Assembly: GCF_007830265.1 (NCBI RefSeq)
Contig: NZ_VLKE01000001.1
Span: 930,001-994,000, forward strand
From: Micromonospora olivasterospora
Lineage (GTDB): Bacteria; Actinomycetota; Actinomycetes; Mycobacteriales; Micromonosporaceae
DNA length: 64,000 bases
Direction: 5' to 3'
The position numbers were made by a program, and so were the translations under genes. The notes below the pieces were generated by a model. That model made no database searches and was not told where the DNA came from. It worked only from the letters and a program-made list of their open reading frames with translations. Shown piece after piece: positions 1 to 8,666 of the stretch (positions within the stretch are counted from its first letter, which is position 1; each line of letters begins with the position of its first letter).

Positions 1-528
1 GAACTCCTCCGGCTCGAGCAGGAACGCGGGGTCGGCGGTGACCGTGACAGGGTTGGTCAGTCCGGCCTCCTCCAGCACCATCCGGGACTCCTGGTCCCGC
101 ACGGTCACCTCCACGGCGCTGGCCAGGGTCTCCCGGACCATCCCCGTGTCCACCCCGTCCGAGAGCGGGCCCACCCCGACCGCGTACGTGAGCAGGGGCA
201 GCCCCCGCTCCTGGGCGACCCGGACCACCCGCAGGTAGCGGCGGGCCTCCCGGTCGTAGAGGATGCCGCCGCCGCCGAGGATCAGCAGGTCCAGCCCGGC
301 GAGCACCTGCGCCGAGTCGACGCGGCTGACCCCCTCCCAGGGCACCGCCTGGACGTCGGGGTGCTCCCTGGCGGTGTGCTCCGGGTTGCGGGAGAAGACG
401 ACGATCCGCGCGTCCGGTTCGTGGTGTCGCAGGTCGGCCAGGAGGCCGGTGAGGATCGCCTCGTCGCCGAGGTTGCGCCCGCCGTACGAGCCCAGCACAC
501 CGATCGTCAGCCCGGTGCGGTCCGCCAT
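1..528 (-). CDS. Polysaccharide pyruvyl transferase family protein (partial, C-terminus outside window)
   Basis: The first 176 residues are visible and the reading frame runs off the left edge. The protein begins MADRTGLTIGVLGSYGGRNL, has a GDEAI motif near residue 22 and a Gly-rich LILGGGGILYD motif near residues 82-92. Both are typical of the CsaB/WcaK-like polysaccharide pyruvyl transferase family, which transfers pyruvate or related groups onto cell-wall or capsular glycans. The ATG at 528 is preceded by AGGAGCG. The actual substrate cannot be read from this fragment. Confidence 0.8.
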   Translation of the reverse strand, partial: MADRTGLTIGVLGSYGGRNLGDEAILTGLLADLRHHEPDARIVVFSRNPEHTAREHPDVQAVPWEGVSRVDSAQVLAGLDLLILGGGGILYDREARRYLRVVRVAQERGLPLLTYAVGVGPLSDGVDTGMVRETLASAVEVTVRDQESRMVLEEAGLTNPVTVTADPAFLLEPEEF

Positions 529-599
529 CGCCTCGCTCCTCCCAGCGGGGTACCTTCCGCGTGGCGTTCCCGCTGGGCCGGGGGGCATGCCCGGGGCGG

Positions 600-884
600 T
601 CAGCGCGGCGGGGCCTCCCCGGCGTCCGAGGTGAGCGGCTTGCGCATCTGCTGGTTGGTGACCTCGAAGCCCAGGCTCTCGTAGAGCCGGATCGCGCCGG
701 TGTTGTGGGCGAAGACGTTCAGTCTGAGCTGGTCGTACCCGAGCCGGGCGACCTCGGCCTCGGCGAGCTGGATCATCCGCCGTCCGTGCCCGCGTCCCCG
801 GTGCGCCGGGTGTACCTCGATGTGGTGGATCCGGGGCAGGCTCGGGCGGCCCGGGGCCGGCAGGCTCACCCAGATCCAGCCCAC
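600..884 (-). pseudogene. GNAT acetyltransferase, C-terminal fragment only
   Basis: The reading frame gives about 95 residues. They contain an R-G-R-G-H-G-R acetyl-CoA-binding loop followed by a helix and the HNTGAIRLYESLGFE motif that ends GNAT domains. The N-terminal half of a normal GNAT protein (about 150-170 residues) is missing. The recognisable part starts exactly where the stop codon of the adjacent TetR gene overlaps it in another frame, so this looks like a deletion junction. It is probably not functional. Confidence 0.7.
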
Positions 885-1405
885 CCCCGCCCGCCGACCA
901 GGCGGGACACCAGGGCGGACACCACCTCGTCGAGGTCGAAGCCGGCGTCGATCGAGGTGGTGAGCAGGTCGAGCAGCAGCCCGTCCACCGCATAGTGGAG
1001 CAGGGCGACCTCGAACGCGCCACCCGGTAGCCCGGCGGCGACGTGGAACGCGACGTCGTCGGTGTACCCCTGGCGCAGCACGGCGGCGAGGCCGCGGTTC
1101 AGCTCCGGGCGCCGCGCCGCCTCCAGGCGCAGCTCGATGAGCGCCCGGGTGACGTCGGGCTCCCGGGTGGTGCGCGCGACGACGTACCGCAGGTAGTCGG
1201 TGACGAGGGCGAGCGAGGGCTCGCGGCCGGCCAGCTCGGCGAGGACGGCCTCGTCCGGGGCGTACCGCTCGAAGATCCGCTCGGCGAGCGCGCCGAGCAG
1301 CGCCTCCCGGCTCGGAAAGTAGTTGGAGGCGGTGCCGGTCGGCACCCCCGCCTCGGCGTCCACCGCGCGGTGGGTGAGCCCCCGCGCGCCGGCGGCGGCG
1401 AGCAC
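866..1405 (-). pseudogene. TetR-family regulator lacking its extreme N-terminus
   Basis: About 179 residues are readable from a GTG at 1405. The sequence starts inside helix 1 of the TetR DNA-binding domain (VLAAAGARGLTHRAVDAEAG, then VPTGTASNYFPSREALL), so the helix-turn-helix itself is present. The first 8-12 residues expected in the family are replaced by unrelated sequence, with a stop codon at 1421-1423 in the same frame. The C-terminal ligand-binding region looks complete. It could still be expressed from the GTG, but no convincing ribosome site is seen. Confidence 0.6.
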
Positions 1406-1416
1406 GCGCAGCTCCC

Positions 1417-1545
1417 ACGTTCAGCCACCCGCACTTCGGCCTCGACCAGCCCACCGGCCGGTTCGACACGGTGTTGATGGGCCGCGGCACCTACGAGCCG
1501 GCGCTGCGGATGGGCGTCACCAGCCCGTACGCCCACCTCACGCAG
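1417..1545 (+). pseudogene. Dihydrofolate reductase/RibD-like domain, internal fragment
   Basis: The plus-strand frame reads FSHPHFGLDQPTGRFDTVLM then GRGTYEPALRMGVTSPYAHL. This matches the middle of the RibD C-terminal/DHFR-like proteins common in actinobacteria, where GR.TY is the NADPH-binding region. Both ends are missing. The fragment abuts the truncated TetR start on the left and the stop of the hydrolase gene on the right, on opposite strands. It is a remnant without start or catalytic completeness. Confidence 0.6.
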
Positions 1546-1564
1546 ACGCCGGAGCGGCCCGGCA

Positions 1565-2362
1565 TCAGGCCGGCTCGCGGACCTGGGTGGTGAGGAACGG
1601 AAGCACCGCCGCGGGCAGCGCCGCCGAGCGGACGATGTCGTAGTGGGTCAGCCCCGGCAGCACCGCCAGGCGGGAGGCGGGGCGGCCGGTGCCGTCCCAG
1701 CCGGCGTCGCGCCGGCCGCCGCCGAGCAGGCCGAAGAACTCGGCGGCGTGGGCGGTGGAGACCGAGTCGGCGTCGGCGAACACCAGCAGGACGGGAGCGG
1801 CCAGGGCGGCCACCTCCGCCGACCAGTCGTAGTCGCGGCGGAGCAGGTCGCCGGACTTGGCCCAGAGCGCCGGCCAGTCCTCGGGGTGGGGGGCGATCCG
1901 GGCGTACAGCTCGTGCGGCGGGGTGCCCCGCATCCGCTCGGCGACCTGCTCGTCGTGGGCGGCCATGGCGGCCAGCACCTCCGGATACCAGCCCTGCCGG
2001 CGGCAGGGCGCGGAGACCACCACCAGCCGGCGCACCAGCGCGGAGTGCTGGATCGCCAGTCGCAGGGCCACGCCGCCGCCCAGCGAGTAGCCCATCAGAT
2101 CGACCTCGCCGAGGTCGAGGTGACGGATCAGCGCGGCGACGTCGTCGGCCATCGACTCGTACCGCAGCGGGCGGTCGATGTCGGCGGTGCGGCCGTGGCC
2201 CTGGAGGTCGACCGCGACCACCCGCCGCCGCTCGGCCAGGGCGGGCAGGACGGGCGCGAACATCTCCGCCGCGCCGAACCCGCCGTGCAGCAGCACCAGC
2301 GGACGGCCGGAGCCGTGCACCTCGTACCAGAGCGACAGTCCGTTGACGTCGGCATAGCTCAT
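1565..2362 (-). CDS. Alpha/beta hydrolase
   Basis: The product is 265 residues and begins MSYADVNGLSLWYEVHGSGR. It has the oxyanion-hole HGGFG motif near residue 29, a GYSLGG nucleophile elbow near residue 94 (catalytic Ser), an acid region FADADS and a late GLTHYD histidine. This is the usual Ser-Asp-His layout of small-molecule esterases and hydrolases. The ATG at 2362 has GGAGGTG 6 bases upstream, which favours it over longer reading frames. The substrate is unknown. Confidence 0.85.
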   Translation of the reverse strand: MSYADVNGLSLWYEVHGSGRPLVLLHGGFGAAEMFAPVLPALAERRRVVAVDLQGHGRTADIDRPLRYESMADDVAALIRHLDLGEVDLMGYSLGGGVALRLAIQHSALVRRLVVVSAPCRRQGWYPEVLAAMAAHDEQVAERMRGTPPHELYARIAPHPEDWPALWAKSGDLLRRDYDWSAEVAALAAPVLLVFADADSVSTAHAAEFFGLLGGGRRDAGWDGTGRPASRLAVLPGLTHYDIVRSAALPAAVLPFLTTQVREPA

Positions 2363-2477
2363 CGGGGCACCTCCGGCACCTGTCCCACTCGTCGAGGCCG
2401 ATCCAACACCAGCCGTACGACATCCGCCGGGGCGACGCCGGACCAGGCCGGACGGGCTAGGCGAGTACGATCCTGCC

Positions 2478-3695
2478 GTGGCTTCGGGCAGGATCGACGA
2501 CGACGAGCAGCTACGCCGCATCGAGGCGGTGACCGATTCCACGCTGTCCCGGCTCGACGTCGCCGACCTCTTCGACGAACTGCTCGACCGCGTCCGCGAC
2601 CTGCTGGGCGTCGACACCGCCGCCATTCTCCTGCTCGACGTGCACGCCCGTCAGCTCGTCGCCACCGCCGCCAAGGGGCTGGAGGAGGAGGTGCGGCAGG
2701 GCTTCCGGGTCTCGGTGGGCCGGGGCTTCGCCGGCCGGGTCGCCCTGACCCGCCAGCCGGTCATCATCGAGCACGTCACCTCCGACCGGGTGGTCAACCC
2801 GATCCTGCTGGAGACCGGCGTCCGGTCCCTGCTGGGCGTGCCGATCTTCGCGCGCGGCGAGGTCGCCGGCGTCCTGCACGTCGGCACCCTCACGCCCCGG
2901 CGGTTCAACACCGACGACATCCGCCTGCTCGAACTCGTCGCCGATCGGGTCGGCCAGGCCGCCCGGGCCCGGGCGAACACCCTGGACCAGGCCGCCGCCC
3001 TGGCCCTGCAACGCAGCCTGCTCCCCACCGCGCTGCCCCAGGTGCCCGGCCTGGAGATGGCCGCCCGGTACGTGCCCGGTCACGTCTCCGGCGTCGGCGG
3101 CGACTGGTACGACGTGTTCACCCTCCCCTCCGGCTGGGTCGGGGTGGTCATCGGTGACGTGTCGGGCCACGGGCTCCAGTCGGCCGTGGTGATGGGCCGG
3201 ATCCGCAGCGCGCTGCGGGCGTACGCCCTGGTCTGCGACGACCCGGCGGAGGCGCTGACCATGCTGGACCGCAAGGTGGTCCACTTCGAGACCGGCGCCC
3301 TCACCACCGCCCTGTACGCGATGATCTCTCCGGACGGCGCGACGATCCGGATCTCCGTGGCCGGGCACCTGCTACCCGTGCTGGTCGCGCCCGACCGGCC
3401 GGCCGCTCTGCTCCCCGCCGACGTGGACCTGCCGCTCGGCACCGGCCGCCGGCCACCCCCGCGGCGCAGCGCGCGGCTGGACTTCCCGTACGGCGGGGTC
3501 CTGGTCTGCTACACCGACGGGCTCGTCGAACGCCGCGGCGAGGTGATCGACGCGGGCATCGCCCGGCTGCAGGCCGCCATCCCGCTGGCGCCCGTCGAGA
3601 CGGTGTGCGCGACGGTCATGGCGAGCCTCGACACCGAGCACCCGAACGACGACATCGCCATGCTGGCGATCCGGCGAACGGTCGGCCGAATCTAG
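2478..3695 (+). CDS. GAF-domain PP2C/SpoIIE-type protein phosphatase
   Basis: The protein has 405 residues and starts at a GTG. Residues about 15-165 form a GAF sensor domain, and about 185-400 a PP2C/SpoIIE Ser/Thr phosphatase domain. Metal-binding acidic motifs are visible as GGDWYDVF, GDVSGHG and the final HPNDDIAML. Proteins of this type dephosphorylate STAS-domain anti-sigma antagonists in partner-switching stress pathways; a STAS protein is encoded at 47565-47927, but nothing links the two directly. It is transcribed divergently from the hydrolase at 1565-2362. Confidence 0.9.
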   Translation: MASGRIDDDEQLRRIEAVTDSTLSRLDVADLFDELLDRVRDLLGVDTAAILLLDVHARQLVATAAKGLEEEVRQGFRVSVGRGFAGRVALTRQPVIIEHVTSDRVVNPILLETGVRSLLGVPIFARGEVAGVLHVGTLTPRRFNTDDIRLLELVADRVGQAARARANTLDQAAALALQRSLLPTALPQVPGLEMAARYVPGHVSGVGGDWYDVFTLPSGWVGVVIGDVSGHGLQSAVVMGRIRSALRAYALVCDDPAEALTMLDRKVVHFETGALTTALYAMISPDGATIRISVAGHLLPVLVAPDRPAALLPADVDLPLGTGRRPPPRRSARLDFPYGGVLVCYTDGLVERRGEVIDAGIARLQAAIPLAPVETVCATVMASLDTEHPNDDIAMLAIRRTVGRI

Positions 3696-3825
3696 CTGGG
3701 GCAACCTTCCACCGGAGTCCGCGGACGTCCACCACCGCTCGTACCCGTCGTCACCCAGATAGCCACCTACCTCACGCTGTTACGGGAACGACGTTTGCGT
3801 GGGCCACACACGGGTATGCGGCGCC

Positions 3826-3975
3826 ATGATCGCGCTGCTCATCGCCCTGCTACTCGTCTGGCTGGTCCTGGTGATCGTCGGGCTCGTGGCCAAGGGCCTG
3901 TTCTGGCTCTTCGTGGTGGGGGCGATCCTGTTTGTCGCGACCGCGATCGTTCTGTGGGTCCGCAGGCGGGTGTAA
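3826..3975 (+). CDS. Small two-helix membrane protein
   Basis: An ATG frame of 49 residues reads MIALLIALLLVWLVLVIVGL followed by a short AKGLFW turn and a second hydrophobic stretch ending in WVRRRV. Two transmembrane helices with a positively charged end are the only features. Codon use matches the genome and the frame is well defined, but there is no clear Shine-Dalgarno site. Similar small hydrophobic proteins are common in actinobacteria without assigned function. Confidence 0.55.
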   Translation: MIALLIALLLVWLVLVIVGLVAKGLFWLFVVGAILFVATAIVLWVRRRV

Positions 3976-4047
3976 GCCGCCTACCAGCGGTGGGGTGCCG
4001 CTGGGGGTGGATCCGCCCCGGGCACGTGTTGCCGAACTCGGAGGATC

Positions 4048-4173
4048 GCCCCGCACGTCGTACAGGCCATCGCCCGCCACGCCGACGTGAAGATCACCCT
4101 GAAGATCTACTCGCACGCCAACCTTGACGTCATGCGCCCGGCGCTCGGCAAGCTCGACGGGCGGCTGTCGTGA
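4048..4173 (+). pseudogene. Tyrosine recombinase (integrase), C-terminal remnant
   Basis: About 41 residues read PHVVQAIARHADVKITLKIY then SHANLDVMRPALGK and stop. This is the C-terminal box of phage or AICE tyrosine integrases: H-A-D-V-K at the position of the usual G-H-S motif, then the catalytic Tyr in I-Y-S-H. The rest of the integrase is gone. It ends 73 bases before the 3' end of a tRNA-Val gene, the usual place for an integrase of an element inserted in that tRNA, so it is probably the scar of a lost integrative element. Confidence 0.7.
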
Positions 4174-4246
4174 GCCTCGTTGCTGTCACTATTGCTGTCA
4201 GCGGCCGGATTCTCGATCATCCGAATCGCGGCGGCGCTGTGGTTGG

Positions 4247-4321
4247 TGGTGGGCGCGGCAGGTTTCGAACCTGCGACCCCTCGCTTGTAAGGCGAGTGCT
4301 CTCCCACTGAGCTACGCGCCC
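4247..4321 (-). tRNA. tRNA-Val (anticodon UAC), CCA encoded
   Basis: The minus strand gives a full cloverleaf: acceptor GGGCGCG paired with CGCGCCC, discriminator A and encoded CCA. The D-arm contains AGCTCAGTGGGAGAGC. The anticodon stem CTCGC/GCGAG encloses the loop CTTACAA, so the anticodon is UAC. The T-arm contains GGTTCGAA. An integrase remnant lies just beyond its 3' end, which suggests it has served as an attachment site. Confidence 0.95.
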
Positions 4322-4403
4322 GGAACGCCCCGCACGGCGGGCCGGAGTCCGGCAAGCTTACCTGCCGGCCCCCGGCCCGTCGCAACGGCGTACCTGGTTG
4401 GGA

Positions 4404-4871
4404 TCAGGCGGCCACGGCCTCCGCGAGGGCCTTGCGCCAGCCCTGCTGGTCGCGCGCCTCGCCCGGCATGTTCATCTCGGCGAACCGGACGACGCCCGCC
4501 TTGTCGATCACGAACGTCCCCCGGTTGGCGATGCCCGCGACGTCGTTGAAGACGCCGTACGCCTGGGCCACCGCGCCGTGCGGCCAGAAGTCGGCCAGCA
4601 GCGGGAACTGGTAGCCCTCCTTGTCGGCCCAGATCTTGTGGGTGTAGATGGAGTCGACGCTGACGGTCAGCACCTGGACATCGTCGTTGACGTACTCGTT
4701 GAGGTTGTCCCGCACCTCGCAGAGCTCACCCTGGCAGATACCGGTGAAGGCGAGCGGGTAGAAGACCAGCAGCACCGTCCGCTTGCCGCGGTAGTCCGAC
4801 AGCCGGACCTCCTGGTTGTTCTGGTCCTTCAGCACGAAGTCCGGCGCCTCGGCGCCAACCTCGATAGGCAT
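4404..4871 (-). CDS. ahpE: AhpE-like peroxiredoxin
   Basis: The 155-residue protein closely resembles mycobacterial AhpE: PLAFTGICQGEL with peroxidatic Cys46, then THKIWA, FPLLADFWPHGAVAQAYGVF and GIANRGTFV. It reduces peroxides in the cytoplasm. A second cysteine, Cys51, lies five residues after the peroxidatic one, the spacing of the resolving Cys in E. coli BCP, whereas mycobacterial AhpE is usually described as one-Cys. The gene sits between tRNA-Val and a DUF3052 gene, close to pyruvate dehydrogenase genes, an arrangement seen in other actinobacteria. Confidence 0.9.
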   Translation of the reverse strand: MPIEVGAEAPDFVLKDQNNQEVRLSDYRGKRTVLLVFYPLAFTGICQGELCEVRDNLNEYVNDDVQVLTVSVDSIYTHKIWADKEGYQFPLLADFWPHGAVAQAYGVFNDVAGIANRGTFVIDKAGVVRFAEMNMPGEARDQQGWRKALAEAVAA

Positions 4872-4973
4872 GCGTACTCCTTGGGGGTGTCAGGTTTAGG
4901 GGTGGCGTCAGCCTGCCATAACCGGCACGCCCCGTCTACTGTGGCCCGGCCCGCGGAGGGGCCGGTACGCCGA

Positions 4974-5411
4974 CTACTTCTTGGCCTTGGTGCCCCGGCG
5001 CAGCACGAGCCGGGCGCCGCTCCAGTCCCGGCCGGCGTTGACCGTGGACGTCTGCTGCAGGCCGGCGGTGGGCGCGGACTCCGCGACCTCGCTCGGCTCG
5101 ACGTGGCCGTCCCGCCCGGCCTTGGGCGTCAGCAGCCACACGACGCCGTTGTCGGCCAGCGGGCCGAGGGCGTCGACGAGGAGCTCGAAGAGATCACCGT
5201 CGCCGTCGCGGTACCAGACCAGCACCGCGTCGACCACCTCGTCGGTGTCCTCGTCGACCAGATCTCCACAGCGGTCGGTCAGGGCGTCCCGGAGATCCTG
5301 GTCGACGTCCTCGTCGTACCCCATCTCCATGACGACCATCCCCGGCTCGATCCCGAACCGGTCCGCCAGGCTGCGTACCCCGTCGGCGGCCTGACCAGCG
5401 GTCGCGCTCAC
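4974..5411 (-). CDS. DUF3052 domain protein
   Basis: The product has 145 residues if the GTG at 5411 is used. That start has AGGAGG nine bases upstream, which makes it better than the ATG at 5429. The protein is acidic, with a central GYDEDVDQDLRDALTDR segment and a VVWLLTPKAGRDGHVEPSEV region, and matches the actinobacterial DUF3052 family. No biochemical function is established. Its conserved position between a peroxiredoxin and pyruvate dehydrogenase genes hints at a link to redox or central carbon metabolism, but this is only contextual. Confidence 0.85.
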   Translation of the reverse strand: MSATAGQAADGVRSLADRFGIEPGMVVMEMGYDEDVDQDLRDALTDRCGDLVDEDTDEVVDAVLVWYRDGDGDLFELLVDALGPLADNGVVWLLTPKAGRDGHVEPSEVAESAPTAGLQQTSTVNAGRDWSGARLVLRRGTKAKK

Positions 5412-5523
5412 TGTCGCGTGCCTCCTCATCTCATCCCTGCTCGCGGCATCGCTGCGACGCCGTCAGGCAAAGTCCACACACTCGTGCCTCCCTGCGCAAG
5501 TGGCGCACCGGGTGGAACGGAAT

Positions 5524-8166
5524 TTACCGCGCCAGCAGCGTACGGGCACCCTGGGTAATGGCTTCCTCGGAGACCAGCACCTGGCGGGCCGCCGGACCTA
5601 ATGGTACAAATGAGTCAACTCCGGCCACTCGCCGCGCCGCGCCGACGTACCCACCGTCGACCAGCGCCGCGATCACCCCCTCGCCCACGCCGCCGGACCG
5701 ACGGGTCTCGTCCACGATCAGCACCCGGCCGGTCGCCGAGGCCTCCCGGACGATGTCCGCCACGGGCAGCGGCGCGATCCAGCGCAGGTCGACCACGCGG
5801 GCGCCGACCCCCTCGTCGGCCAGGGCGGCGGCGGCGCGCAGCGACATCCGCACGCCGTTACCGAAGGTGATGATCGTAAGGTCCTCGGCTGAGCCGACCC
5901 CGTACACCCGGGCCCGGCCGACCGGCACGTGCGAGCCGGCCCACGCGCCGGGCTCCGCGTACCCGGTTAGCCACTCGCCGTCGCCGTCGGCGTACAGGTC
6001 GCTGGTGTGGTAGAGCGCGATCGGCTCCAGGAAGACGCACACGCTGCCGTCCACCGCGGCGCTGGCGAGGCAGGTACGCAGCATCGGCCCGGCGTCGTCC
6101 GGGCGGGCCGGCACCGCGATCACCAGCCCCGGCACGTCCCGCAACACAGCGAGCGAGTTGTCGTTGTGGAAGTGCCCGCCGAAGCCCTCCTGGTACGCCA
6201 GCCCGGCCACCCGGACGACGAGCGGGTTGCGGAACGCCCCGGAGGAGAAGAACCGCATGGTGGCCGCCTCGCCGCGCAGCTGGTCCTCGGCGTTGTGCAG
6301 GTACGCCAGGTACTGGATCTCCGGCACCGGCAGCAGCCCGGCCAGCCCCGCGCCCAGCCCGAGGCCGAGGATCGAGGTCTCGTCGAGCAGCGTGTCGAAC
6401 ACCCGGGCCGGACCGAACCGGTCGCGCAGCCCCTTGGTCACCCCGTACACGCCGCCCTTGGCCGCCACGTCCTCGCCGAAGACGACCATGCCGGGGTGGT
6501 CGAGCATGCCGTCGGCGAGCGCGGCGTTGATGCTCTGGGCGAGGGTGAGCGGGCCGGCCAGCTCCGGCGGCCTGCCGCCGAACGCCTCGACCCGCGCCGC
6601 GGCGTTGGGCCCGCCGGCCCGGGCCGCCGCGTCGGCCACCGCGCGGGCCACCCGGGCCGGCCGCCGGGGCGCGATCTCGGCGACCACGTCGGCCGCCGAG
6701 GCGAGTTTCGGCTCACCGATCACCTCCTCCGCGATCCGGCGTACCTGCCAGCCGCGCTCGTCGTACCGGGCCAGCAGCTCCTCTCCGGTGGCCACGCCGG
6801 CCGAGACCAGCAGCCGCGCGGTGGCGAGCACCGGGTCCCGCGCCAGGTCCGCGGCGATCTCGCCCGAGCTGCGGTACGCGGCCTCCGCGTCCGCCCCGGC
6901 GTGCCCCATCAGCCGTACGGTGGACAGGTGCAGCACGGCGGGCCGCCGGTGCCGGCGCACCCAGCCCACGGCCTCCACCGCCGCCTCGTACGCCCCGACC
7001 GGGTCGCTGCCGTCGGCGGCGAAGTAGCGGATCCCCGGCTTGGCGCGCAGGGTCGCCTCCACCCAGCCCTGCGGCGAGCGGACGCTGATGCCCAGGCCGT
7101 TGTCCTCACAGACGAACAGCACGGGGATGCGCAGCCCGGTGTGGTCGTACCAGCCGGCGGTGTTGAACGCGGCGGTGGCGCTGGCATGGTTGACCGAGGC
7201 GTCGCCGAACGAGCAGACCACGACCGCGTCGGGCGGCCACGGTGACCGGGGCGGGGGGACGTCGTCGCCGGCCCGGCTCGCCCCGGCCCGTCGCGCCGTC
7301 GGGTCCCGCCGGCGCAGCCGCTCCAGGGCCAGGCCCACGCCGACGGCCCGGGGCAGGTGCGAGGCGATCGTGGAGGTGGTCGGCACGACGGCCAGGTCGG
7401 CGCGGCCGAACACCTTGTGCCGGCCCCCGGCGATCGGCTCGCGGGCCGAGGCCACCATGCCGCGCAGCACGTCCCGCGCCGCTTCGGCGTACGCATCCGC
7501 AGAGCCGGCCCCGGCGGGGCCGACCTCGGCGGTTGGACCGGTGACGGTGGAGTCGGCCTCAGCGGTGAAACCGGTGACGGCGGGGCCGGCCTCGGCGGGG
7601 CGGGTGGCCGCCGGTTCCCGGTCGCCCGCCGGTCCGTCACCGGCGACCGGCTCGGCCCCGGCGGGACCATCGGCCAGCCCCGCCCGCCCCTCCCCTCCGG
7701 CCGGCGCGGCGTGGTCCGGGGCGTCCCGGTCGCGGTTCCCGGGACCGGTGGGCGGGACGTCGTCCGCGCCCTCCCCGCCCCCGGTCGTGGCCCCGTCCTC
7801 GGTCAGGAAGGCGCCCCCGCCCGCGGCCTGGGCGGCGCGCAGGCAGTAGAACGCGCCGGAGCGGTAGTGCAGCAATGTCGGGTCGCCGGGGCGCAGCGCG
7901 GCGGCGACCGCGGCGTTGCCCTCGTGGCCGGCGGACCCGATCGTGTAGAAGCCCTCGCCGAAGCTGCGCAGCCACCGCCCGGCGAGGTCGAGCTGCCGGC
8001 TGGTGACCTGGGCGTCGAAGAGGTCCAGCAGCTGCGCCCCGGTCAGTGGCGAGCCGTCGCGCACGGGCTCGGCGGGGTCGAGTCGCCGGGCCGCGGGCGC
8101 GAGCGCGGCGAGGGACTCCCGGAACCGGTCGTCGAGATCTTGCGGGGTGGTCACGTCGGACAGCAT
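5524..8166 (-). CDS. Fused E1 alpha-beta 2-oxoacid dehydrogenase (thiamine-dependent)
   Basis: One 880-residue polypeptide joins both E1 subunits of a branched-chain or pyruvate-type dehydrogenase. The alpha part (about 1-450) contains the substrate region [16 protein letters not shown] and the thiamine-diphosphate motif GDASVNH...CEDNGLGIS near residues 320-360. The beta part (from about 538) contains [20 protein letters not shown] and [13 protein letters not shown] 105-residue insert rich in Gly, Pro, Ala and Glu lies at about 120-225 inside the alpha part. The ATG at 8166 has GAGG upstream; the open frame beyond it is antisense-type sequence. It would feed acyl groups to an E2 encoded elsewhere. 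Confidence 0.9.
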   Translation of the reverse strand: MLSDVTTPQDLDDRFRESLAALAPAARRLDPAEPVRDGSPLTGAQLLDLFDAQVTSRQLDLAGRWLRSFGEGFYTIGSAGHEGNAAVAAALRPGDPTLLHYRSGAFYCLRAAQAAGGGAFLTEDGATTGGGEGADDVPPTGPGNRDRDAPDHAAPAGGEGRAGLADGPAGAEPVAGDGPAGDREPAATRPAEAGPAVTGFTAEADSTVTGPTAEVGPAGAGSADAYAEAARDVLRGMVASAREPIAGGRHKVFGRADLAVVPTTSTIASHLPRAVGVGLALERLRRRDPTARRAGASRAGDDVPPPRSPWPPDAVVVCSFGDASVNHASATAAFNTAGWYDHTGLRIPVLFVCEDNGLGISVRSPQGWVEATLRAKPGIRYFAADGSDPVGAYEAAVEAVGWVRRHRRPAVLHLSTVRLMGHAGADAEAAYRSSGEIAADLARDPVLATARLLVSAGVATGEELLARYDERGWQVRRIAEEVIGEPKLASAADVVAEIAPRRPARVARAVADAAARAGGPNAAARVEAFGGRPPELAGPLTLAQSINAALADGMLDHPGMVVFGEDVAAKGGVYGVTKGLRDRFGPARVFDTLLDETSILGLGLGAGLAGLLPVPEIQYLAYLHNAEDQLRGEAATMRFFSSGAFRNPLVVRVAGLAYQEGFGGHFHNDNSLAVLRDVPGLVIAVPARPDDAGPMLRTCLASAAVDGSVCVFLEPIALYHTSDLYADGDGEWLTGYAEPGAWAGSHVPVGRARVYGVGSAEDLTIITFGNGVRMSLRAAAALADEGVGARVVDLRWIAPLPVADIVREASATGRVLIVDETRRSGGVGEGVIAALVDGGYVGAARRVAGVDSFVPLGPAARQVLVSEEAITQGARTLLAR

Positions 8167-8222
8167 TACCGACGCGGGGTCACCTCGCCCACCCGGACAC
8201 GATCCGCCCGGGACGGGCCGCC

Positions 8223-8552
8223 TCACTCCGGCCCGCACGGCTCCGGGCAGCCGCCGTCGGAAATCTTCCAGACCAGCTCGCGGAGCGCGGTCAGCTCCTG
8301 CTCGGTAAGCCCGGCGAGGAGTCGGGAGTCCGACATCACCTGATCGACGCGGCCGCGCATGCGCCGCCCGGCCTCGGTCACCACCAACGTCTTCTGCCGG
8401 CGGTCCGCCGGGTCGACCCGGCGCTCCACCAGGCCCGCCCGCTCCAGCTTGTCGACCAGCCCGGTCACGTTCGACCGGTCGCAGCGCAACTGCTCGGCCA
8501 GGTCGCGGGCCGGCAACGGGCGGTCCGGGTCGAGCTGGTGCAGGGCCCGGGC
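8223..8552 (-). pseudogene. MarR-family regulator missing its N-terminal third
   Basis: The frame reads ARALHQLDPDRPLPARDLAE and continues through the winged helix (CDRSNVTGLVDKLERAGLVE, RRVDPADRRQKTLVVTEAGR) to a normal C-terminus. About 45 residues of the dimerisation helix that should precede it are absent. The frame meets a stop at 8580-8582 just before an inverted repeat. A TTG at 8516 could give a 97-residue DNA-binding peptide, but without its first helices dimerisation is doubtful. Confidence 0.65.
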
Positions 8553-8577
8553 GGGCCGCCCACCCGCGCAGCGGCAG

Positions 8578-8629
8578 ATTCACGGAGATTGTCCCTTCGG
8601 GGCACCGTATGGCCGGGCATTCCGTGAAT
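8578..8629. repeat. Inverted repeat beside truncated MarR gene
   Basis: ATTCACGGA at 8578-8586 is repeated in inverted orientation as TCCGTGAAT at 8621-8629, with 34 bases between. It lies exactly between the broken end of the MarR gene and the convergent end of the YjbQ-type gene. It may be a terminator-like hairpin or the scar of a small mobile element. Confidence 0.5.
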
Positions 8630-8666
8630 GTGCGTGCTTCTGCGGTCCCGGCGCCCTTCCCCGCGG

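Noticed and set aside
1491..2423. Alternative frame over the hydrolase gene
   Set aside because: It is Arg/Pro-rich and lacks the triad motifs found in the chosen frame.
8167..8583. Extending the fused dehydrogenase start upstream to 8583
   Set aside because: The extension is antisense-like over the MarR gene, has no family similarity, and the ATG at 8166 begins the recognisable protein.
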